Source: an uncultured Collinsella sp.
GTDB lineage: Bacteria; Actinomycetota; Coriobacteriia; Coriobacteriales; Coriobacteriaceae
NCBI GenBank assembly: GCA_900547655.1
Contig: URHQ01000109.1
Coordinates: forward strand, 1 to 5,439
Direction of reading: 5' to 3'
Length of the DNA: 5,439 bases
Shown here piece by piece: positions 1-4,643 of the stretch. A model generated the notes under the pieces. The model saw only the letters and a list, made by a program, of their open reading frames with translations. It was not told the DNA's origin and did not search any database. The translations under genes were made by a program, and so were the position numbers. Within the stretch, counting starts at the first letter, position 1. Each line of letters opens with the position of its first letter.

Positions 1-21
1 GGAGATGTGTATAAGAGACAG
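1..21 (+). other. Untrimmed Nextera adapter / Tn5 mosaic end (technical artefact)
   Basis: Bases 3-21 read agatgtgtataagagacag, exactly the 19-bp hyperactive Tn5 mosaic end used in tagmentation libraries. The two preceding bases (gg) fit the read-2 adapter (…CTCGG then mosaic end) and not the read-1 adapter (…GCGTC). It lies at the very first base of the window, as expected for an adapter left on a contig end. It is not a natural transposon end and should be masked. Genuine genomic sequence probably begins at 22. Confidence 0.95.
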
Positions 22-70
22 GGTATCTCCCTCCTCCGTGGCGGCGTTTTTGTGCGTAGGCGAGAAGGAT

Positions 71-234
71 TCGCCACGAAACCGGCCCATCTACTACATT
101 TAGTCCCTTACCCCTAACCATGCCAAAAAACGCGAAAACAAAACCGCAGGTAGAACGCCTGTGGTTTTGTTCAAAACGAAGGTATGGTCAGGGGTATCGA
201 GTCAAACGTAGTAGATGGGCCGATTTCGTGGCGA
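71..234 (+). repeat. Palindromic repeat element, copy 1 (core 91-214)
   Basis: A long imperfect inverted repeat: 71-101 pairs with 204-234 with only two mismatches (82/223 and 98/207). The 124-bp core runs from CTACTAC (91-97) to GTAGTAG (208-214). Its 34-nt arms, 91-124 and the complement of 181-214, agree at 25 of 34 positions. The 56-nt centre (125-180) contains a second, nested hairpin at 137-171. Most arm differences are transitions that would leave G-U wobble pairs on one strand's RNA, split about evenly between strands. I do not recognise the family. It could be a MITE- or REP-like non-autonomous element, a structured RNA or a DNA protein-binding element. Confidence 0.85.
137..171. other. 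Nested hairpin at the centre of element copy 1
   Basis: Left arm 137-150 (aacaaaaccgcagg) pairs with right arm 158-171 (cctgtggttttgtt) over 14 base pairs, with one G-U wobble at 146/162 on the plus strand; the 7-base loop is tagaacg (151-157). Read on the minus strand, the hairpin ends in TTTTGTT and is followed by TTCGCGTTTTTT, which is terminator-like. It could therefore stop transcripts running leftward past the response regulator, but it lies about 370 bases beyond that gene's stop. The terminator role is weak inference; the hairpin itself is directly visible. Confidence 0.6.
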
Positions 235-324
235 GCGGTTCCGGCTGATCCCTTGGGGACGGAGGAAAACGGATCATTTTGGTCCAGCGAGGCTGGCGGA
301 GGCACTCGTGCAGGGCCGCCCGAA

Positions 325-478
325 CAAAACTATGCCGGTTTACTACGACGAATTCGACATTCCCGACCATGGCTGCATTTTTCTAAATATTGCAAACGTT
401 CTACCTGCGGTTTTGCAAGCGCGCAATTTGCTGCGGTCGGAGACGGGCGATTCATTGTAGTAAACCGGCATAGTTTTG
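325..478 (-). repeat. Palindromic repeat element, copy 2, inverted (core 340-463)
   Basis: Perfect 22-bp terminal inverted repeat: 325-346 equals the reverse complement of 457-478 and ends in YTACTAC. The core, 340-463, is 124 bp, the same length as copy 1. Read on the minus strand it aligns without gaps to copy 1 through the first arm and the first 33 bases of the centre (26 of 33 identical, the last 19 identical); the rest of the centre has the same length but little similarity. Its 34-nt arms (340-373 and the complement of 430-463) agree at 22 of 34 positions. A small inner hairpin, ttgcaaa (390-396) with tttgcaa (412-418), puts most of the conserved core in its loop. Confidence 0.85.
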
Positions 479-538
479 AAATGGCATTAAATCGATAACA
501 GCTATTTTGCTCTGCCGGAGCGGTTGGCCGTTGGGTAA

Positions 539-1168
539 TTACCCTCGCAGATAGGCGATGGCGATTTGGGTGCGGTTGCGCAGGCCCATTTTGGCAAGGA
601 TTGAGCTGATGTGGTTGCGTACGGTGCCTTCGCCCATATAGGCGGTGGCGGCAATCTCCTTGTTATCGAGGCCGCGGGCGATGAGCTCGGCGACTTCGAA
701 CTCGCGGTCGGTTAGGCTGACAAAGGCCGCAGGCCGGCGGGGCGTGCCCGCCTCAACGTCCGTTCCGTCAAAATCGACGTCCTCGATCGCCTTGCCCTCG
801 AGCACGCGTTTGCCGTCCATGACCTGCGCCAACGCCGGCGGAATGGCAGCGACATCGGTCTTGATCAGGTAGCCGCGGGCGCCCAGCTTGAGCGCCGACA
901 CAATGTACTCGTCATCCGAGAACGTCGTCAGAAACACCACGCGCGCCGCAGGGTCGTGCTCAAGGATCTCGCGCGCGGCCGAAAGGCCGTCGCGTCCCGG
1001 CATCTGGATGTCGAGCAGCGCAATATCGGGTGCGTGCTCGGCGTAGAGCGCCACCGCATCGTTGCCGTTGGCACCGGTGCCCACCACTTCGATCTGCGGC
1101 TGGGCGCCCAAGATAATCTTGAGCGAATCGACCACCAAGCGGTCGTCGTCGACAACGATGAGCCTCAT
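539..1168 (-). CDS. NarL/FixJ-family (LuxR-type) response regulator
   Basis: A cytoplasmic two-component transcription factor of 209 residues, the normal length for the NarL family. The receiver domain spans about residues 1-118: acidic cluster D7-D9, phospho-acceptor D53 in LLDIQMPG, switch threonine T81 or T82, and conserved K103 in GYLIKTD. A linker of about 30 residues rich in D, E and G leads to a LuxR helix-turn-helix domain at about 149-209, with SLTDREFEVAELIARG, NKEIA and the recognition helix near GTVRNHISSILAKMGL. All key receiver residues are present, so it should be phosphorylation-responsive. The ATG overlaps the kinase stop (ATGA, 1168-1165), and AAGGAG (1184-1179) sits 10 bases upstream, supporting this start and translational coupling. 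The likely partner is the adjacent kinase, and the likely target the divergent ABC operon (inference). Confidence 0.95.
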   Translation of the reverse strand: MRLIVVDDDRLVVDSLKIILGAQPQIEVVGTGANGNDAVALYAEHAPDIALLDIQMPGRDGLSAAREILEHDPAARVVFLTTFSDDEYIVSALKLGARGYLIKTDVAAIPPALAQVMDGKRVLEGKAIEDVDFDGTDVEAGTPRRPAAFVSLTDREFEVAELIARGLDNKEIAATAYMGEGTVRNHISSILAKMGLRNRTQIAIAYLRG

Positions 1169-2310
1169 CGGCCCTCATCTCCTTGCTGTTTGGGAACGGT
1201 GGCAAACACACGCCAGCCGCCGGCGCCGGCACGCGGGCCGGCGGTGAAGGTGCCGCCAAGCGCCTCGATGCGCTCGCGCATGGAGGCGAGCCCCATGCCC
1301 TCCGCGGTGCCGCGGCCGCTTGCTTGGACCTCACCCACGCCATCGTCGGTAACAATGAGCTGGTAAAACGACGGATGCTCCATGCACCGTACGGTGACGG
1401 TCTGGGCGCAAGCGTGGCGCATGGTATTGGAGAGCGCTTCGCGCAGGACCGCTGCAAAGCAGTTGGCGACGTTTGCGGGCGCATGTTCGGCCATAACTTC
1501 AAGCTCAATCTGCGGGCCGCCGTCCGAGCGTGTGCCTTCGACAATGCGTTCGAGCTGCACGGAAAGGTCGACGGCGTTGTCGTTGAGCGCGTGGACGCTG
1601 GTGCGCACAAGCTGGAGCGCCTCGTCAACCGTGCGTTTAACGTCGGCGAAATCGGCGGCGACGCCAGGCTCGTCGGCGTGGACCACGCGTAGGGCTTCGG
1701 TCTGCAGTGAGGCGCGCGTGAGCTGGTGCCCGACGTTATCGTGGATCTCGCGCGCGATGCGGGCGCGTTCGGCGAGCGTCGCGAGTTCGACTTCGTAGTC
1801 CTGGCGATCGGCAAGATCGCGGTTGCGCGCCTCGAGCGCGAGGGCTCGTTCCTGCAGCTCGTCGCGGGTGCGGCGCATGCGCCGCTGCTCGCGCTCCAAC
1901 TGGGCGGTGCGTAGCGATAGCAAGGTGGCGGCAACCGAAAGGATGGCGGTTAACAGCAGCGTTCGGGTGGTGAGCACGCCACCACGAAGGTCCGCGACAA
2001 GCGCGCAGACAAACACGGCGCCAATCGCCAGCGCGGGCCAGATTCGTTCACGGCGAACGCGTCGCGCGATGTCATAGAGAGCGAGAGGCGCAAACGGCAC
2101 AAACGGCGGCACGAAGACAGCCGCGATGATGCAGGCGTAGCTCGCGGCCTCGCTCACACGGCGGGCGCGGTTTCCCTGTACGACCTCGGCCAGCGAGGTG
2201 GCAATAACGCCAAGGCAAAACGCCGCGACCAGGCGAGCGTCCACAGCAAGACCCATGGCGGCCGCAATACAGCACGCCAGCACGATCGATTTGTCGAAAA
2301 GCCTGTTCAT
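1165..2310 (-). CDS. Sensor histidine kinase, HisKA_3 / NarX-DesK-LiaS type, membrane-bound
   Basis: A 381-residue membrane sensor kinase. The N-terminal half has five or six hydrophobic helices (about 8-22, 26-45, 56-80, 92-107, 116-133) joined by short loops, with no large extracellular domain. A charged helical, probably coiled-coil, segment (about 135-180) leads to the HisKA_3 dimerisation helix with phospho-acceptor H190 in REIHDNVGHQLT. The HATPase domain shows the N box REALSNTMRHA (N295), G1 box TDDGVG (321-326) and G2 box GMGL (338-341). The frame stays open upstream to 2472, but residues before MNRLFDK are arginine-rich, overlap the control region and do not resemble a signal, so the ATG at 2310 is preferred. 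No Shine-Dalgarno precedes it, while a -10-like TACAAT lies six bases upstream, suggesting leaderless translation. The short-loop sensor suggests detection in or at the membrane, as in LiaS, DesK or LnrJ; the ligand is unknown. Confidence 0.93.
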   Translation of the reverse strand: MNRLFDKSIVLACCIAAAMGLAVDARLVAAFCLGVIATSLAEVVQGNRARRVSEAASYACIIAAVFVPPFVPFAPLALYDIARRVRRERIWPALAIGAVFVCALVADLRGGVLTTRTLLLTAILSVAATLLSLRTAQLEREQRRMRRTRDELQERALALEARNRDLADRQDYEVELATLAERARIAREIHDNVGHQLTRASLQTEALRVVHADEPGVAADFADVKRTVDEALQLVRTSVHALNDNAVDLSVQLERIVEGTRSDGGPQIELEVMAEHAPANVANCFAAVLREALSNTMRHACAQTVTVRCMEHPSFYQLIVTDDGVGEVQASGRGTAEGMGLASMRERIEALGGTFTAGPRAGAGGWRVFATVPKQQGDEGR

Positions 2311-2322
2311 ACGGGTATTGTA
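2311..2322 (-). promoter_or_regulatory. Putative -10 box for a leaderless kinase-regulator transcript
   Basis: On the minus strand TACAAT occupies 2322-2317, followed by ACCCGT and then the ATG at 2310. A start site about 7 bases beyond the -10 would fall at or next to the A of the ATG. No purine-rich ribosome site lies in between, and leaderless mRNAs are common in Actinobacteria. No good -35 (TTGACA-like) is visible at 16-18 bases, so promoter strength and activator need are unknown. Confidence 0.45.
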
Positions 2323-2332
2323 CGCGAAGCCG

Positions 2333-2380
2333 CGCGTGGTGGAGGGACCGCCTGCGCAACCGTGACATTCCTCCCACGCG
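2333..2380. repeat. Imperfect inverted repeat upstream of the kinase promoter
   Basis: GCGTGG-type bases at 2333-2338 and GGAGG at 2341-2345 are complementary to CCTCC (2370-2374) and CACGCG (2375-2380). This gives 11 paired positions with a 2-base bulge around a loop of about 24 bases. The left arm falls where a -35 or activator site for the leftward promoter would sit. It might be an operator, but inverted repeats of this quality arise by chance in GC-rich DNA. Confidence 0.25.
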
Positions 2381-2425
2381 GCAAAGCGGGGACGTCGGCA
2401 GGCCGCACGGCCAAGCTCCGCACTC

Positions 2426-2439
2426 GTGACAAAGCTCAC
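2426..2439. promoter_or_regulatory. GTGA-N6-TCAC palindrome (CRP/FNR-family-like operator)
   Basis: GTGA (2426-2429), six bases caaagc, then TCAC (2436-2439) form a perfect spaced palindrome matching the core of the CRP consensus TGTGA-N6-TCACA; the outer bases (c and t) do not match. It sits about 69 bases upstream of the ABC ATPase ATG and about 116 bases upstream of the kinase ATG, inside the divergent control region. It could bind a CRP/FNR-family regulator or, equally, the NarL-type regulator encoded here, whose family often binds short spaced inverted repeats. No clear -35/-10 pair for the rightward operon is visible. Confidence 0.3.
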
Positions 2440-2507
2440 TGGTGCGCGCCGCTCGCTCCTGCGATGATGCAATCGTACCGGGCCGCAATCAACAGAAGGG
2501 CCGCCTC

Positions 2508-3446
2508 ATGACAGACATCGTCCACGTCGAAAACCTCGTCAAGCGCTACGACGACCTTATCGCGCTCGACCACTTTAACCTGAGCATCGCCCCCGGCGAG
2601 ATCTTTGGCCTGCTCGGACCCAACGGCTCGGGCAAGACCACGTCCATCAACTGTATTCTGCAGCTGCTTGCCTACGACAAAGGCACTATCGAGCTGTTCG
2701 GCGAGCCCATAACACCCGCCCGCTACGACCTCAAGCGCCGCATCGGCGTGGTCCCGCAGCAAGTTGCGGTGTTCGACGAGCTCACGGTGCGTGAGAACAT
2801 CGACTATTTCTGCAGCCTTTACGTTAGCGACCGCAAGCGCCGCCGCGCGCTGGTGGACGAGGCGATCGACTTTGTCGGGCTGGGCGACTTTGCCAAGTTC
2901 CGCCCCGGCAAGCTCTCGGGCGGCCTGGCGCGTCGCCTCAACATCGCCTGCGGCATCGCGCACAAGCCCGAGCTCATCTTCTTTGACGAGCCCACGGTGG
3001 CGGTCGACCCGCAGAGCCGAAACGCCATCCTGGAGGGCATTTGCCGCCTGCGCGACGAAGGCGCCACGGTGGTGTATACCAGCCATTACATGGAGGAAGT
3101 CGAGCAAATCTGCAGCCGCATCATGATCATGGACGGCGGGCGCGTGCTGGCGCAGGGCACCAACGACGAGCTCAAACGCATGATTCAAATGGGCGAGAAG
3201 ATCGTGATCGAGGTCGGCGAGGTGCCGAGCGCGGCGCTCAGTGCCGTCGCGAGCCTGCCGCATGTCCTGGACCTGTCGGCGACGGCGGGCCAGCTCACGT
3301 TTTCATGCGAGGCGAGCCCGCATAACCTGACGGACATTCTCGATGCGCTGCGCTCGCATGACGTGGCGCTCGGCCGCATTTATTCCGAGCCGCCGACCCT
3401 CAACGACGTGTTCCTCGAGATCACCGGCCGCGAGCTGCGCGACTAG
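2508..3446 (+). CDS. ABC-2 exporter ATP-binding subunit
   Basis: A 312-residue nucleotide-binding subunit that would power the two membrane proteins encoded after it. Walker A is GPNGSGKT (37-44), Q-loop VVPQQ (81-85), ABC signature LSGGLARRLNIA (136-147), Walker B ELIFFDEP (155-162, catalytic E161), D-loop VAVDPQSR and switch H193 in TSHYMEE. The region from about 230 to the end matches the C-terminal accessory domain (DUF4162-like) common in antibiotic and sodium ABC-2 exporters of the NatA/CcmA/DrrA group. I chose the ATG at 2508 because the family usually begins just before the first beta strand (IVHVENLVKRY) and GAAGGG (2495-2500) lies 7 bases upstream. An in-frame ATG at 2442 would add 22 residues with no family match and run across the palindromic operator. 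Nine bases separate it from the next gene, so they are co-transcribed. Confidence 0.95.
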   Translation: MTDIVHVENLVKRYDDLIALDHFNLSIAPGEIFGLLGPNGSGKTTSINCILQLLAYDKGTIELFGEPITPARYDLKRRIGVVPQQVAVFDELTVRENIDYFCSLYVSDRKRRRALVDEAIDFVGLGDFAKFRPGKLSGGLARRLNIACGIAHKPELIFFDEPTVAVDPQSRNAILEGICRLRDEGATVVYTSHYMEEVEQICSRIMIMDGGRVLAQGTNDELKRMIQMGEKIVIEVGEVPSAALSAVASLPHVLDLSATAGQLTFSCEASPHNLTDILDALRSHDVALGRIYSEPPTLNDVFLEITGRELRD

Positions 3447-3455
3447 GGGGCAGCC

Positions 3456-4643
3456 ATGTTCAACACCATTATCACTACGGTCAAGACGCTGCTGCGCCGG
3501 CCGAGCACGTGGGTCTGGGGCGCGATCTTTCCCATTGCGCTTTCAACGATGTTCATGTTTATGTTTGCGAATCTGAGCTCCGACGGCACGGTCGACCCGG
3601 TACCGGTTGCCGTCATAACGGACGAGGCCTGGGACGCCTCGACCTTTAAGGACGTGGCGACGTCGCTTGCCAAGGAGGGCGACGATCAACTGCTCGAGAT
3701 TCACGAGTGCGAGGATGTGGACGCCGCAAACCGTGCGCTCAAGTCCGGCAAGGTCGCGGGCATCTACACGGTCGATGCCGCGGGCACGCCCAAGCTCACA
3801 CTGCTTTCGAGTTATGACAGCTCGCGCGCATCATCGGTGCTCACCGACCGCAGCATTCTGGAGACGGCGGCAAGTTCGTATACACAAAATGCCGAGCTCA
3901 TGTCCCAGATTGCCCAGGACAACCCGGCGGCGCTCGCCGACCCCGAGGCGGTTGCGCGCGCCCTGTCGCTCGAGGGCGGCACCCGCCGCGTAAGCCTGAC
4001 ACGCACCACGCCCGATGGCACGGTCATCTACTATTACGCGCTTTTTGGCCTGGTCGCGATGATGTCTGCCGAGTTTGCCGCCTTGAGCGTTGTCGACCTG
4101 CAGCCCAATCTGTCGGGCCTTGGCGCGCGCCGCTGCGTGGGCGGCCTTTCCAAGACGGCGTCGCTGGCCGGTATCTTTGTGGGCTCGTGGCTGGTCTCCT
4201 TTGCCTCGATGGCGATCGCGATCGGCTACGTGCGCCTGGTTGTGGGCGTCGACTTTGGCGGGCGCGAGGGGCTGTGTCTGGTGGGCGGTGCCGCTTCCGC
4301 GCTTGCCGCCACGGGCTTGGGACTCTTTGTGGGCACGCTTCCCGTTAAGGGCGGCAAGGCATCCAAGTCGGGCATCCTCACAGGCTTTGCCACCACGTGC
4401 GCTTTGTTCGCTGGGCTCTACGGCGAACCGGCGATGGCGCTTGCCGATGACGTCGCCCGCGCCTGTCCGGCCGAGTGCTGGCTCAACCCCGTCAAGCTCA
4501 TCTGCGACATGTTCAACCGCCTGTATTTCTTTGAGGACCTGGGGCCCTTCGCCGTTCGCGCCGGCGCTCTGGTCCTCATGACGCTGGTGTTTGTCGCCGC
4601 CGCTACGCTGATCTTTGGAAGGAGCCGCTATGAGCACCTTTAA
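3456..4643 (+). CDS. ABC-2 type exporter permease subunit (first of two)
   Basis: A complete 395-residue membrane subunit with the ABC-2 layout: one N-terminal helix (about 17-38), a large hydrophilic, presumably extracytoplasmic domain (about 40-189), then five helices at about 190-212, 235-262, 271-293, 306-323 and 367-388. The glycine-rich conserved stretch GLGARRCVGGLSKTASLAG (222-240) lies between helices 2 and 3, where ABC-2 permeases have the cytoplasmic coupling region contacting the ATPase. A NatB/YhgE/DrrB-like membrane_3 family is likely; specificity cannot be deduced. It starts 9 bases after the ATPase stop, with a G-rich stretch ending the previous gene as the only ribosome-site candidate, so translation is probably coupled. 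Its 3' end overlaps the second permease by 14 bases. With that protein it should form a heterodimeric transmembrane pore. Confidence 0.9.
   Translation: MFNTIITTVKTLLRRPSTWVWGAIFPIALSTMFMFMFANLSSDGTVDPVPVAVITDEAWDASTFKDVATSLAKEGDDQLLEIHECEDVDAANRALKSGKVAGIYTVDAAGTPKLTLLSSYDSSRASSVLTDRSILETAASSYTQNAELMSQIAQDNPAALADPEAVARALSLEGGTRRVSLTRTTPDGTVIYYYALFGLVAMMSAEFAALSVVDLQPNLSGLGARRCVGGLSKTASLAGIFVGSWLVSFASMAIAIGYVRLVVGVDFGGREGLCLVGGAASALAATGLGLFVGTLPVKGGKASKSGILTGFATTCALFAGLYGEPAMALADDVARACPAECWLNPVKLICDMFNRLYFFEDLGPFAVRAGALVLMTLVFVAAATLIFGRSRYEHL

Larger units (their letters stand above)
22..538. other. Gene-free region carrying two palindromic repeat elements
   Basis: No open frame here looks like a real protein. 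The short frames at 184-498 (plus) and 188-370 (minus) lie largely inside inverted repeats, and both contain the peptide VVNRHSF only because the repeat is read from both sides. Bases 22-70 hold nothing recognisable. Bases 71-234 and 325-478 are the two palindromic elements. The 90-base spacer 235-324 has a small inverted repeat, tgatcc at 246-251 with ggatca at 271-276, and nothing else I can support. Bases 479-538 lie just beyond the response-regulator stop and show no clear hairpin plus T-tract. Confidence 0.7.

Noticed and set aside
1..21. Natural Tn5 or IS50 transposon end
   Set aside because: The sequence is the engineered mosaic end plus adapter bases, located at the exact contig edge, with no transposase or resistance gene beside it.
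71..478. CRISPR array or invertible promoter switch made by the inverted repeats
   Set aside because: There are only two copies, in opposite orientation and diverged, with no regular spacers, so it is not a CRISPR array. An invertible segment would need near-identical repeats and usually a neighbouring recombinase; neither is present in the window.
184..498. Possible 104-residue plus-strand small protein
   Set aside because: It lies almost wholly across the two inverted-repeat elements, has no recognisable domain, and its VVNRHSF segment is simply the inverted repeat read from the other side; the opposite-strand frame at 188-370 has the same peptide for the same reason.
2311..2472. 54-residue N-terminal extension of the sensor kinase
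   Set aside because: The extension is arginine- and cysteine-rich with no family match, crosses the -10-like box and the divergent control region, and the ATG at 2310 begins directly before the first membrane helix.
2436..3263. Long antisense open frame (about 275 codons) opposite the ABC ATPase
   Set aside because: The plus-strand frame has every ABC motif in order with a ribosome site; the antisense frame is a third-position GC shadow rich in A, V, D and H with no domain.
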